64,000 nucleotides of DNA from Ancylomarina subtilis (GCF_004217115.1 NZ_SHKN01000001.1:2483781-2547780); one strand, 5' to 3'. Positions 27,110 through 36,423 are shown, counted from the first letter of the stretch. The notes: generated by a model not told the origin, from the sequence alone. A program made the numbers and translations.

Positions 27110-27892
27110 ATGATTCGATTCCTATCAGTACTCATCACAAGTGTCCTACTCAGCACGTCTTGTTGTCTTAAAAGAGATAAAACAGTTCAAACGCCTTGCC
27201 CCCAAGAGAAGAAAGAATATCCGGAACGGGTTGAATTTTATGCTCCGGATTCACTCAAAATCTCGGCTCTCCTTTATCAAATTGATGACAGTTCGCCTTT
27301 CATTTTACTTTGTCATCAGGCACGTTTCAATAAATTTGAATATGCAGGCATTGCCGAGCGCCTAAATAATATGGGGTTCAATTGTATGGCGATAGACCAG
27401 CGATCAGGAGGACCAATTGGCAATCAGCAAAACCTGACCAGCCTAAGAGCTCTAAAACTCGGCAAATCCATTGATTATCTTGATGCCGAACAGGATATCA
27501 GAGCTGCCATTCGTTATGCAAATACTAAATTCAACACAAAAGTCATTCTATGGGGAAGCTCCTATTCTTCAACCCTGGCCTTATATTTGGCTGCTGAAAT
27601 GGATGAAGTTAGCTATGTATTGGCCTTTAGTCCAGGAAATTATTTTGCCGACAGAAAAGGGAGCCTCATCGATGTTTTAAGTGAGTTTGATAAGCCTCTG
27701 TTTTTAACGAGTTCAAAACAGGAAGCAAAATCAGTCGGTCAACTACTAAGCAAACACAAACTTGTCGAAAATCAAGTTCAGTTTATTCCCAAAGGCAATG
27801 GCCATCATGGCTCAAGGGTTTTGTGGATCAACCAAATTGACGGTGAAGAATATTGGCTGGCAGTCGCACTTTTCTTAAAACAACTGAAATAA
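27110..27892 (+). CDS. Alpha/beta hydrolase lipoprotein
   Basis: This 260-residue protein carries a lipoprotein signal (MIRFLSVLITSVLLSTSCC). The alpha/beta hydrolase core shows a strand-turn at FILLCHQARFNKFEY (oxyanion region), AIDQRSGG, the nucleophile elbow LWGSSYSST, FDKPLFLTSS before the acid position, and the late histidine in GNGHHGSRVLW. The catalytic triad is therefore plausibly Ser-Asp-His. The substrate cannot be told from sequence; an ester or peptide in the periplasm is likely. The gene is alone, convergent with ilvE across a strong terminator. Confidence 0.8.
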   Translation: MIRFLSVLITSVLLSTSCCLKRDKTVQTPCPQEKKEYPERVEFYAPDSLKISALLYQIDDSSPFILLCHQARFNKFEYAGIAERLNNMGFNCMAIDQRSGGPIGNQQNLTSLRALKLGKSIDYLDAEQDIRAAIRYANTKFNTKVILWGSSYSSTLALYLAAEMDEVSYVLAFSPGNYFADRKGSLIDVLSEFDKPLFLTSSKQEAKSVGQLLSKHKLVENQVQFIPKGNGHHGSRVLWINQIDGEEYWLAVALFLKQLK

Positions 27893-27896
27893 AAAA

Positions 27897-27921
27897 GAGG
27901 GCGTTCTGAATGAACGCCCTC
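27897..27921. terminator. Bidirectional terminator between hydrolase and ilvE
   Basis: GAGGGCGTTC and GAACGCCCTC form a perfect 10-bp GC-rich stem with a five-base loop and flanking A/T tracts. It serves both convergent genes. Confidence 0.9.
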
Positions 27922-27944
27922 TCCTATTTTATATTTCGAATAGA

Positions 27945-28961
27945 TTAAAATTCGATGATTGTATTCCAGTTATGCTTGTCTTCAATTGTTCCGTACTGAA
28001 TTCCGCGTAGTGTTTCATACAATTTGAAGCTAGTTTTTCCAGCCTCATCACCATAGAAATAATCCACTTTATTATCTGCATCAACAATCTTACGAATTGG
28101 AGAAATAACCGCAGCAGTACCACAAGCACCTGCCTCGGTAAAGTCAGCTAATTCCTCAACAGTAATCTGTCTGCGCTCTACGTTCATTCCCAAATCTTCA
28201 GCAATCTGACACAAACTTTTGTTTGTAATTGAAGGCAAAATTGAATTTGACTTTGGAGTTACATAAGTGTTGTCTTTAATTCCGAAAAAGTTAGCAGGAC
28301 CACACTCATCAATGTATTTCTTTTCTTTTGCATCAAGGAATAATACAGCAGAATATCCTTCATCATGAGCACGTGTTCCACCTCTTAAAGATGAAGCATA
28401 GTTTCCACCCACTTTGATTGTACCTGTTCCCTGAGGAGCTGCACGATCGTACTCGCGATAAATCACGTAATCAGTTGGTTTGAAACCTTCTTTGAAATAT
28501 GGACCTACTGGCATTACAAATACTGCAAAAGTATACTCGCTTGCAGGGCTTACGCCAACTTGAGCACCATTACCAAAAAGAACCGGGCGAATATAAAGAG
28601 AAGCACCTGACTCATATGGAGGAATCCATCTTTCGTTCAGTTTGATCGCTTTAATGACAGCTTCTTCAAACAATTCCAATGGCATTTCAGCCATCATGAT
28701 ACCATGAGATGAACTTTGAAGACGTTTTCCGTTCTCATCGATACGGAACACTCGTACTTTTCCATCCGGGCCTTTAAATGCTTTTAAACCTTCGAAAGCT
28801 TGCTGTCCGTAATGCAATCCGGTAGCAGCAATATGTACATTTACCTGATCAGATGAAGAAACTTCTAATTCTCCCCATTTTCCATCACGGTAGTGACAAC
28901 GAACATTATAATCAGTTTTGGTATAACCAAAGCCAAATTCTTTCCAGTTTATATTTTCCAT
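27945..28961 (-). CDS. ilvE: Branched-chain amino acid aminotransferase
   Basis: The 338-residue fold-type IV PLP enzyme interconverts Val, Leu and Ile with their keto acids. Diagnostic parts are HYGQQAFEGLKAFKGPDGKVRVFR, SGASLYIRPVLFG, GTIKVGGNYASSL (the Lys of KVGGNY binds PLP), YIDECGPANFFG and GACGTAAVISPI. Length places it with the longer class II BCATs. A TATCTTTG-like box on the minus strand at 29037-29044 lies about 76 bp upstream of the start. It is monocistronic and ends at the shared terminator. Confidence 0.96.
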   Translation of the reverse strand: MENINWKEFGFGYTKTDYNVRCHYRDGKWGELEVSSSDQVNVHIAATGLHYGQQAFEGLKAFKGPDGKVRVFRIDENGKRLQSSSHGIMMAEMPLELFEEAVIKAIKLNERWIPPYESGASLYIRPVLFGNGAQVGVSPASEYTFAVFVMPVGPYFKEGFKPTDYVIYREYDRAAPQGTGTIKVGGNYASSLRGGTRAHDEGYSAVLFLDAKEKKYIDECGPANFFGIKDNTYVTPKSNSILPSITNKSLCQIAEDLGMNVERRQITVEELADFTEAGACGTAAVISPIRKIVDADNKVDYFYGDEAGKTSFKLYETLRGIQYGTIEDKHNWNTIIEF

Positions 28962-29036
28962 CTTTCGTTAAGAATTTTACGATTAGTAAAGGATATTTGT
29001 TGTGTTTTTGTTCTTTTAAGTATAAAATATACAATA

Positions 29037-29044
29037 CAAAGATA
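29037..29044 (-). promoter_or_regulatory. Candidate -7 box for ilvE
   Basis: The plus strand reads CAAAGATA, giving TATCTTTG on the minus strand, a full TAnnTTTG match 76 bp before the ilvE start. No -33 element was seen at 19-20 nt. Confidence 0.4.
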
Positions 29045-29088
29045 TCAAGATATTTGATCTTTTCACCTTCAATTTGTTTGATTTTCGT

Positions 29089-29892
29089 CTATTCTACTTT
29101 CAATTCAACAAAATATCCGTTGTGTTTCCGAATATTTATAACTTTACCGCCATCAAACATTAAATACTGTCCTTTTATCCCCTTCAACTCGCCTTCATAT
29201 GAATCAAGCTTATCAAAACTAAAGCTTGTAATTTTTTCAGGATATTGCTCTACAGGATAATTCAGTTCATAAACATCTTCTTCGGGACTCACATATTGCT
29301 GAAGCTCGGGATGTAACAAATCAACAGCTTTTTGCTTCTCCATTTTTAAATCAACTGAGACCTCTCCCTGATCCTTAAGCATCGCTCTCCAATTGGTCTT
29401 ATCAGCAAAGTGCTCTTTTAAGGCAACCTCAATCACACCAGCGATATGTCGATTCGGCGTTTTAGCAAGCTTTATAGCTCTTACCGCTCCTTGATCAATC
29501 CAACGGGTAGGAATCTGAGATTCACGCGTGACACCCACCTTCAGATTACTTGAATAAGCTAAATACACGTAGTGAGGTTTCAATGCATGTTCTTTCGACC
29601 ATTCCATATCTCTTGAAATACCCAGGTGCGATTCATCCAGCTCCGGATTCATAATGCTGGCATCGGTCTCCGGCAAGGATTTAAAGCACGTATAACAATA
29701 GCCTTGCGAGAATGAAGTCTTGGTTTGCTTACCGCAATGCACACAATTGATCTGATGCAGATACGTCCATGTCAGTTTTTTACCAATAAGCCTATTCATA
29801 TCAACAAAAGCATCGCCAATAGGAAGTTCATAAGTAATCACATCCTTTAGTTGTGTTCGCATTTTAAGTAAGTTCCCTTTATATAGCATCAT
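29089..29892 (-). CDS. DUF2797 zinc-ribbon protein
   Basis: The 267-residue cytosolic protein matches the DUF2797 pattern: a short N-terminal beta region (GNLLKMRTQL, YELPIGDAF), a four-cysteine zinc ribbon CVHCGKQTKTSFSQGYCYTCF (about residues 55-75), HYVYLAYSSNLKVGVTRESQIPTRWIDQGA, which resembles a GIY-YIG-like nuclease core, and a C-terminal beta region. The family has no assigned role; the metal-binding and GIY-like segments hint at nucleic acid work. Three methionines compete for the start (29892, 29889, 29862). It is 34 bp from the thioredoxin-like gene upstream in the same orientation. Confidence 0.85.
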   Translation of the reverse strand: MMLYKGNLLKMRTQLKDVITYELPIGDAFVDMNRLIGKKLTWTYLHQINCVHCGKQTKTSFSQGYCYTCFKSLPETDASIMNPELDESHLGISRDMEWSKEHALKPHYVYLAYSSNLKVGVTRESQIPTRWIDQGAVRAIKLAKTPNRHIAGVIEVALKEHFADKTNWRAMLKDQGEVSVDLKMEKQKAVDLLHPELQQYVSPEEDVYELNYPVEQYPEKITSFSFDKLDSYEGELKGIKGQYLMFDGGKVINIRKHNGYFVELKVE

Positions 29893-29926
29893 TCTATCGA
29901 ATTAGTCCGTATTTTTTCTTTTAAAT

Positions 29927-30436
29927 CTATTCTTTTATAGCCTTTTCGATAATCTTCATCATCTCATCCAACTCTTTTTGAGAGAAGCCTTTCGCTTGAA
30001 AGATTATTTTTCCTGTTTTGTCGACAATGTAATTTCTCGGGATAAATTTCTCAGCATACTTACCGTAAATATGACGCTGAGGGTCAGCTGCAATAGGAAA
30101 TGTAAATTTCTTTTTTGATTGAAACTTATTCAACTCTGCTTTAGTATGCTCACGCCCGATAGAAATCATCTTAAAGTTTTCATTCTTAAATCGAGGCCAA
30201 AGCTGCTTTTCCAATTCTGGTAACTCTTTCATACAAGGGCCACACCATGTTGCAAAAAAGTTGACCAAAACGACTTTACCTTTCAAATCAGATAGCTTAA
30301 AAACCTGGCCATCCAGGCTCGTCACCTCAAAATCGGGTGCAATTTGTCCTTTTGTGGTTCGATCCCCTTCGGTTCCATCAGCCCATAAGCTGGTAGTAAA
30401 AACCAAAGCCAGTAATAGTAATGTCAATCTTTTCAT
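29927..30436 (-). CDS. TlpA-type periplasmic thioredoxin
   Basis: The 169-residue protein has a Sec signal (MKRLTLLLLALVFTTSLWA) and a TlpA/ResA-like thioredoxin domain: IAPDFEVTSLDGQVFKLSDL, VNFFATWCGPCMKELPEL with the redox-active CGPC, and the cis-Pro region FIPRNYIVDKTGKI. It should reduce or isomerise disulfides, or act in cytochrome c maturation, in the periplasm. It lies 41 bp after the U32 gene in the same direction, so they may share a transcript, though their roles are not obviously linked. Confidence 0.92.
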   Translation of the reverse strand: MKRLTLLLLALVFTTSLWADGTEGDRTTKGQIAPDFEVTSLDGQVFKLSDLKGKVVLVNFFATWCGPCMKELPELEKQLWPRFKNENFKMISIGREHTKAELNKFQSKKKFTFPIAADPQRHIYGKYAEKFIPRNYIVDKTGKIIFQAKGFSQKELDEMMKIIEKAIKE

Positions 30437-30477
30437 GAGTTGGGTTTTAAATTATTTAGTGGTCGGTTATTTCAGTT

Positions 30478-31734
30478 TTATTGCAGTAAGTTCTCGTTAA
30501 CGTCTACAATCTTGTAAAGCTTATCTGATCGGCGAATAACGGTATCCAGAGCAATAGAAAAACTATCACCTTTTACGGCTTTCTCAACGGGTTTCAAATC
30601 CACACGAATCTCTTCTATGGTTGTTTCTACCACCCCGGTGGTCGGTCCGGTAATCAATATTTTATCGCCGACACACAATTCCTGTGATTCCAATAAGAAT
30701 TCAGCCACTTTAATCTTGTTAAAATAGTTGGTCCCCTTTCCAATCAGCATTTTACGCTTGGTTGCACGATTACCATATTCCGAACTCCACTCGCCTAGCT
30801 TTTGTCCCATATAATAACCATCCCAGAAACCACGATTGAAAACCGTTGATAATTCTTCCTTCCAAACGGCAATCTTCTCTTCGCCATACGTCCCATCCAG
30901 ATAAGCATCAACAGCTTCACTATAGCAGTTTAGTACCGTTTTTACATATTCCGGAGAGCGGGCCCGACCTTCAAACTTAAGCACACGAACACCGGCATCA
31001 ATAAATTTATTCACAAAACCAATGGTACACAGATCCTTAGGCGACATAATATATTGATTATCAATCTCCAATTCATTCCCTGACTCCTTCTCTGTTACCG
31101 TATAAGCCTTTCTGCAAGTCTGCATGCAAGCGCCGCGATTGGCCGAAGATGCTTTTTCGTGAAGACTTAAATAACACTTACCTGAAACAGCCATACATAA
31201 AGCACCGTGAGCAAACATTTCAATTTGTACCAATTCACCTTTCGGACCACGAATATCCTGTTTCTGAATTTGATAATGGATATTAGCCACCTGATCCAAA
31301 TTCAATTCACGAGCCAAAACCACCACATCGGCAAATTGAGAATAGAACTTCACCGACTCGATATTGGTAATATTACACTGGGTTGAAATATGAACCTCAA
31401 CGCCAATAGAACGTGCATATAGAATCGCTGATATATCAGATGCAATAATGGCTGTCACACCATTCTCTTTTGCAGAGTCAATCACCTCGTGCATCAAATT
31501 CAACTCATTATCATACAAAACTGTGTTTACTGTCAGGTACGTTTTTACCTGATTCTCTTTGCAGATCTTCACAATTTCACGCAAGTCATCTTTGGTGAAA
31601 TTATTCGACGATCGGGCACGCATATTTAATTGTTCAATGCCAAAATAAATGGAGTTGGCGCCTCCCTGAATAGCTGCCATTAAGGATTCATACGATCCCA
31701 CCGGTGCCATTAACTCTATATCTGTACGCTTCAT
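30478..31734 (-). CDS. trhP: U32 family protein, probable tRNA prephenate-dependent hydroxylase
   Basis: The 418-residue protein belongs to the U32 'peptidase' family. It has MAPVGSYESLMAAIQGGANSIY at the N-terminus, HISTQCNITN, MFAHGALCMAVSGKCYLS and the cysteine cluster ANRGACMQTCRKAY, which binds an iron-sulfur cluster in TrhP. Length and a C-terminal beta-barrel-like part (VGDKILITGPTTGVVE) suit the YrrO/TrhP group, which hydroxylates uridine 34 of tRNA using prephenate. The RlhA (rRNA) group is larger, so TrhP is favoured. True peptidase activity is unlikely. Confidence 0.82.
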   Translation of the reverse strand: MKRTDIELMAPVGSYESLMAAIQGGANSIYFGIEQLNMRARSSNNFTKDDLREIVKICKENQVKTYLTVNTVLYDNELNLMHEVIDSAKENGVTAIIASDISAILYARSIGVEVHISTQCNITNIESVKFYSQFADVVVLARELNLDQVANIHYQIQKQDIRGPKGELVQIEMFAHGALCMAVSGKCYLSLHEKASSANRGACMQTCRKAYTVTEKESGNELEIDNQYIMSPKDLCTIGFVNKFIDAGVRVLKFEGRARSPEYVKTVLNCYSEAVDAYLDGTYGEEKIAVWKEELSTVFNRGFWDGYYMGQKLGEWSSEYGNRATKRKMLIGKGTNYFNKIKVAEFLLESQELCVGDKILITGPTTGVVETTIEEIRVDLKPVEKAVKGDSFSIALDTVIRRSDKLYKIVDVNENLLQ

Positions 31735-32401
31735 GAATTTTTAATATGAACTATCAGATTCTACTCTTGATATGATATTTAATAGGTATGAGTCTGAATA
31801 ATGCTATTCGTCAATACCTTTGTCTAATTTTACAAATCTAAATCAGAGGATTTTAGCTAAACCCCAACGGCTTGATTCCAGCTGAATTCCTGATTTTCAG
31901 CAAAAGTAATCTTTATCAGGCACTCATGCAATATATTAAAAGAAAGACGAGTCTTTTATTTTAGTGTAAAGCTCTTTGTATTTTTTGCTTAAAGCTCCTG
32001 AATATCGTACATTCGCATCCAGCTATTGTTGATTCACGGGATTAAATTCTTCCTCATTCATATTCATTGAAAATTATTACAGGAAATAATCCCACCTCCG
32101 TTAGAATGAAACGGAACCTTATTGAAATATATTCGTCCCACATACTGGAGACATATATCTTCTCTATTGTTTTTACTGATAGCTTTTTAGTATTGTTTAC
32201 AAGACATTGTTCTTGAAATAGTTGGACTTTAACCTTTCATCAGGATTAAGAGCCCTTTGTTGGGCTGCACATATATTCCTGTAAATGGGTCAAATTGTCC
32301 TTTCGGTAAATTCAGACAATCAGGCTTTTATATAAAGAGTTTCTTGATTGTTTGTAAAAACAAGCATGAATAAGTTTACAACTCAAAAACATATTTTTTC
32401 G
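31735..32401. other. Gene-poor gap upstream of the KamA-like gene
   Basis: This region of about 667 bp holds the divergent promoters of trhP and the KamA-like gene. I found no convincing ORF, strong hairpin or riboswitch pattern. The longest short frame starting with ATG (32106-32216, 36 codons) looks random. Confidence 0.45.
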
Positions 32402-33676
32402 ATGAAGTATAAGGTTTATACACAAAAAAGCTTTAAAAAGATCCCTCAGATACAGAACTTAAGCGCTGAACAGATTTTTGATATTGAGGTGTTAGGAGAG
32501 ATCTTTCCTTTTAAGGTTAACAACTATGTGATAGATGAATTGATTGATTGGGATAACTTTAATGAAGATGCTATTTTTAGGCTGACTTTTCCACAGAAGG
32601 GGATGCTTTCGAAAAAATATTTCGACAAGATGGCTGAATTAATTCGCAACGAAGCCCCGACTAAAGAAATTACAAAAGCATCAAACGAAATCCGACTTAC
32701 CCTAAATCCCAACCCATCAGGACAAGCCCATAACGTTCCTGTTTTGAATGGAGAAGAATTAATGGGTGCTCAGCATAAGTACAACGAAACCATGTTGTTT
32801 TTTCCAACTCAGGGGCAAACGTGCCATGCCTATTGCACATTCTGTTTCCGCTGGCCACAATTTACAGGATTGGAAGGTTTAAAGTTTGCCATGAAAGAAG
32901 TGGATCTTGTCATTGCCTATCTAAAGAAACATCCTGAGGTAACTGACCTGCTGTTTACAGGAGGTGATCCTATGGTGATGAAATCAAAAGTCTTCAAAAC
33001 CTATATCGATGCGATTCTTGAAGCTGATCTTCCTAATCTTAAAACCATTCGTATTGGTTCAAAAACCTTGGCATACTGGCCATATCGCTATACAAAAGAT
33101 GACGATGCTTCCGAACTACTTGAGGTATTCAGATCGATTACTGATGCCGGATTAAGTCTGTCGTTTATGGCACATTTCAACCATATTAGTGAATTGAAAA
33201 CTGCTGCTGTAGCCCAGGCAACAAAGGCCATTCGCGAAACAGGTGCTAATATCAGGACCCAATCGCCACTACTGAAACACCTAAACAATGATGCCGATAT
33301 GTGGGCAAACATGTGGCGAAAGCAGGTCGACATGGGAATGATTCCTTATTATATGTTTATGGCTCGTGAGACGGGTGCTCAGGAATATTTCGGATTAACC
33401 CTTGAAGAAGCTTGGACGATTTTTCGCGATGCTTACTCACAAGTAAGTGGCATTTGTCGCACGGTTCGCGGACCAGTGATGTCAGCAAACCCGGGTAAAG
33501 TTCAAGTATTAGGCATCACCGAGATTAATGGTGAAAAACAGTATGTTCTAAATTTCTTGCAAGGACGAAATCCCAAATGGGTCGGACAACCCTTCTTTGC
33601 AAAATACAACGATAAAGCGCTTTGGTTAAGCGATCTTGAACCTGCCTTTGCTGATAAGTTCATGTACGAAGACTAA
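32402..33676 (+). CDS. KamA-like radical SAM aminomutase family protein, orphan
   Basis: Starting at 32402 (MKYKVYTQKSFKKIPQ) gives 424 residues; ATG at 32366 or TTG at 32348 are alternative starts. The radical SAM motif is CHAYCTFCF (about Cys 141, 145, 148), followed by LLFTGGDPMVMK. It is a relative of lysine 2,3-aminomutase, but the segment matching the lysine-binding Asp 293 region (QCDLSMG in the window's KamA) reads MARETGA here, and the second substrate-binding Asp in VVDAPGGGGK is replaced by a SANPGKVQV-like segment that keeps a possible PLP lysine. The substrate is therefore probably not lysine. It stands alone, 15 kb from the kam operon. Confidence 0.85.
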   Translation: MKYKVYTQKSFKKIPQIQNLSAEQIFDIEVLGEIFPFKVNNYVIDELIDWDNFNEDAIFRLTFPQKGMLSKKYFDKMAELIRNEAPTKEITKASNEIRLTLNPNPSGQAHNVPVLNGEELMGAQHKYNETMLFFPTQGQTCHAYCTFCFRWPQFTGLEGLKFAMKEVDLVIAYLKKHPEVTDLLFTGGDPMVMKSKVFKTYIDAILEADLPNLKTIRIGSKTLAYWPYRYTKDDDASELLEVFRSITDAGLSLSFMAHFNHISELKTAAVAQATKAIRETGANIRTQSPLLKHLNNDADMWANMWRKQVDMGMIPYYMFMARETGAQEYFGLTLEEAWTIFRDAYSQVSGICRTVRGPVMSANPGKVQVLGITEINGEKQYVLNFLQGRNPKWVGQPFFAKYNDKALWLSDLEPAFADKFMYED

Positions 33677-33695
33677 TCCAAACACAATAAAACAA

Positions 33696-33727
33696 AAAGC
33701 CATCGCTCAATAATGAACGATGGCTTT
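33696..33727. terminator. Bidirectional terminator after the KamA-like gene
   Basis: AAAGCCATCG and CGATGGCTTT form a perfect 10-bp stem with a 12-nt loop. It separates the convergent KamA-like and DEAD-box-like genes. Confidence 0.85.
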
Positions 33728-33757
33728 AAATATATTCGAGAGTTAATCCTCTTTCTA

Positions 33758-34390
33758 TTACTGATCATCTTCCTCTTCCGCTTCAATCTCCACAATCTCA
33801 GGAGCAAGCATATAATAATCCACATAATCCTGAATTCGAACATTCATTTCCGTTGTGAAAACAATCCGTTGTGATTCTGGAATACTGGTTGTCAATCGAT
33901 CGATCTGAGATGTAATTTCGTGCTTAAACACAGCCTGTGCATCGTCGATAATATACATTTTCAAACGATTCAAATTCATTCCCGAACTGGAATAAAGTTC
34001 ATTCAAAAACTTCGCAGGTCCTATTAACACATCGCAGCCGGCATACACTCTGTCGCGTTGTTTCAAAATATTCTCACCCTGAAAAACAGCGAAAACACGT
34101 AAATCGGTATGTTCAGCCAAAATATCGAACTGCTCTTTCAACGCCTCAGCCTTTGCTCTATCTTCCACAACAATTAAAGCTCTGGGCACATCTTCAAAAG
34201 CTTCTTTCAGTTTTTGAATAAGGGTAATCACGATGGCAGATGTTTTACCCGATTTCTCAGGCGCTATAAAGAGACAATCACGTCCACTTTTCATCTTACC
34301 AATACTTTGCTTTTGTATGGGAGTTGGCTTTTCGAACCCCTCCTGTTCAAGAGCAATCGTTAGCTGTTCGTCTAGTTTCTTTAAAAACAT
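33758..34390 (-). CDS. Single-domain, degenerate DEAD-box helicase-like protein
   Basis: At 210 residues this is only the first RecA domain of a DEAD-box protein. The Q motif (GFEKPTPIQKQSI), a Walker A-like APEKSGKTSA, motif Ia RALIVVEDRAKAEAL, Ib-like GPAKFLNEL and a region like motif III (VFTTEM instead of SAT) are present, but motif II is IIDDAQ instead of DEAD, and no second helicase domain follows; the protein ends in an acidic tail (EIEAEEEDDQ). It cannot unwind RNA in the normal way. The frame is intact and well-formed, so it may be a functional regulator or binding protein instead of a decaying gene. It is monocistronic. Confidence 0.8.
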   Translation of the reverse strand: MFLKKLDEQLTIALEQEGFEKPTPIQKQSIGKMKSGRDCLFIAPEKSGKTSAIVITLIQKLKEAFEDVPRALIVVEDRAKAEALKEQFDILAEHTDLRVFAVFQGENILKQRDRVYAGCDVLIGPAKFLNELYSSSGMNLNRLKMYIIDDAQAVFKHEITSQIDRLTTSIPESQRIVFTTEMNVRIQDYVDYYMLAPEIVEIEAEEEDDQ

Positions 34391-34618
34391 ATCTTCTAAT
34401 TAATCAAAGTACCCCATATACAATGGGTACAAATTCAGCTACAAAGATGGCAATTATCCCAAGTAAAGAGAAATAAAATTAAAAAATCAAACTATCAATA
34501 CTAATCATTTACTTGTAATAGATAAAATAGGACACAGCGCCTACATAACAATAAATATTATTACTTTGCATATCCTTTATCAAAATCAGAAGATATAACA
34601 GCCAAATAAAATCATTCA

Positions 34619-35459
34619 ATGCAAAAAAATATCATTTAATATCATTTTAGGAGTATGCTCACCTCTGTTATCTCTTTGCCAAAGTCAAGACACGGTCTAT
34701 TACGATAAAGGATGGAGAAAAACAGAAAAAATAAAAGCTGAATATTATACCATACCAGTCAGTACTCCCAAAGGATCTTTATATCATGTTAAAGATTATT
34801 TCATGACTGGACAGCTACAATCTGAGTATGCTAAAACTTACTGGAAACATTTAGATGAAGGAGCCTGTCTCTATTATTATCGAGATGGTAATAAAAAAAG
34901 TATATGCTCATACCACAGGGGCAAAAAAAATGGTTTGGAAATTAATTGGTACAAAAATGGCCAAATAAAATCACAAGGCTCATACAGACATTGTTGTAAA
35001 GATGGTAAGTGGCAATATTTTTATAGGAATGGAAAAAAAAGTGCAGAGGAAGAATATACAAGAGGACGCTTATTAAATAGCAAATACTGGACTCAAGCTG
35101 GAGATCTTTTACAAGACAAACCAAAAGCAAATATCCGACCTCAATATCCTGATGGTGAAGAAAACCTAAAGAAATTGATCTTAAAAAATTTCAAATATCC
35201 ATATGTAAACTATTCTAGATCGGCAAGTCGAAAAGCTATTGTCTCATTCATAATTAATCAAAACGGAGAAATGAAAGATATTTGCATTTTAGATCACCCA
35301 CATCCCATATTTGAAAAAGAAATTTTACGTGTAATGGATGTTATAACCAAAAAATGGTCTCCAGCAATAAATCAGTTTAGAATTGATGAAGCCTGCGTTG
35401 AAATAGCTTTTGAGATTAAAAAAGAAAAACTAGAAATAAGGGGAATATCCATTTATTAA
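34619..35459 (+). CDS. MORN-repeat and TonB C-terminal domain protein, frameshifted signal peptide
   Basis: The intact frame runs from ATG 34803 to 35459 (218 residues), but the same frame is open upstream to 34599 and encodes a signal peptide and mature N-terminus (QDTVYYDKGWRKTEKIKAEYY) with no start codon. An ATG at 34619 is one frame off: with one A fewer in the A7 run at 34623-34629 it would read MQKISFNIILGVCSPLLSLC, a good signal peptide. The protein has toxin-antitoxin-like MORN/YwqK repeats (HRGKKNGLEINWYKNGQIK, YFYRNGKKSAEEEYTRG) and a TonB_C-like end (ILDHPHPIFEKEILRVMDV). It is thus either a programmed or transcriptional slippage gene or a fresh mutation. A TPR protein follows after 16 bp. 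Confidence 0.7.
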
Positions 35460-35475
35460 TACATTCCATATAAAA

Positions 35476-36423
35476 ATGAAATTAAAATATTTGATCATTA
35501 CTGTACTATTGATATCAGTAAAATTATCATCTTACGCACAAGACAAAACAAGTTTGGATAAGATGTTCCAAACCAGCCTTGAAAAATATAAAGCAAATCA
35601 ATTTGAGCAAGCCAATGCAATTCTTGATTTCATACTTGAGTCAGATTCTACATATTACAAAGCTTATATTGGAAAAGCAAACATATCCATTGCAAAAAAA
35701 CAATATAGAACAGCAGTCTTAAATGCCAATTGGGCACTCGATCTGAATCCTAATGACACTGACGCTCTTTGTACTAAGGCAAAAGCCATTTCCCGAACAA
35801 GAAATGTATCAGAAGCCATAGAGATCTATCAATCTATTCTTAAAAAAGACCCTAAATCAGTTGCAGCAATAAATGGACTTGCACGCATTGACTATCAACA
35901 GAAGAGGTATAAAGAAGCAGCTAAAAAGTTAAACAAGGCCATCAAATACCAATCAGATCATTCAGAAACTCTATTTAATTTAGCATCGGCATATTTCAAA
36001 CTAAAAGATTATAGCCGAGCTGCCAAATATTGCAATAAGGTCCTAAAAATCAATCCAACTTTTAGGGATGAGAGTGTTTATACAATAAGAGGAGCTTGCA
36101 ATAATAAGCTAAATAATCCAGTTGGCGCCATTCTTGATTACCGGGAAGCTTTAAAACTAAATCCAATGAATCCGAGCTTGTACAATAATATTGCTTTAAT
36201 ATTCACCAGACAGGGTAAATATGAAAAGGCAATCAAATATCTGGATGCATCCATTAAAATATATGCAAAATCAAGTGTCACTTATTACAACAGAGGTTTG
36301 GCTTATAATTTTCTTGGAAAACATAATAAGGCTTACGTCGATTTTAAAAAAGCCTGCGATTTGGGTGGTTATGATGATGCATGTGGTTACTACCAAAGCT
36401 TAAAAAAGAAATTGAAGAAATAA
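35476..36423 (+). CDS. Secreted TPR-repeat protein
   Basis: The 315-residue protein has a signal peptide (MKLKYLIITVLLISVKLSSYAQ) followed by about seven tetratricopeptide repeats, for example YKAYIGKANISIAKKQYRTA, AAINGLARIDYQQKRYKEAA, TLFNLASAYFKLKDYSRAA, YNNIALIFTRQGKYEKAI and YYNRGLAYNFLGKHNKAY. Such a solenoid is a protein-protein scaffold; no catalytic part is seen. It follows the MORN/TonB-C gene by 16 bp, so they form a two-gene unit, and probably act together in the periplasm or outer membrane. The partner is unknown. Confidence 0.85.
   Translation: MKLKYLIITVLLISVKLSSYAQDKTSLDKMFQTSLEKYKANQFEQANAILDFILESDSTYYKAYIGKANISIAKKQYRTAVLNANWALDLNPNDTDALCTKAKAISRTRNVSEAIEIYQSILKKDPKSVAAINGLARIDYQQKRYKEAAKKLNKAIKYQSDHSETLFNLASAYFKLKDYSRAAKYCNKVLKINPTFRDESVYTIRGACNNKLNNPVGAILDYREALKLNPMNPSLYNNIALIFTRQGKYEKAIKYLDASIKIYAKSSVTYYNRGLAYNFLGKHNKAYVDFKKACDLGGYDDACGYYQSLKKKLKK

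Noticed and set aside
30478-31734. Collagenase-like U32 peptidase
   Set aside because: The cysteine cluster and length fit the TrhP tRNA hydroxylation group; no protease active site is seen.
32106-32216. 36-codon ORF in the gap before the KamA-like gene
   Set aside because: Short, no recognisable feature and no support from neighbours.
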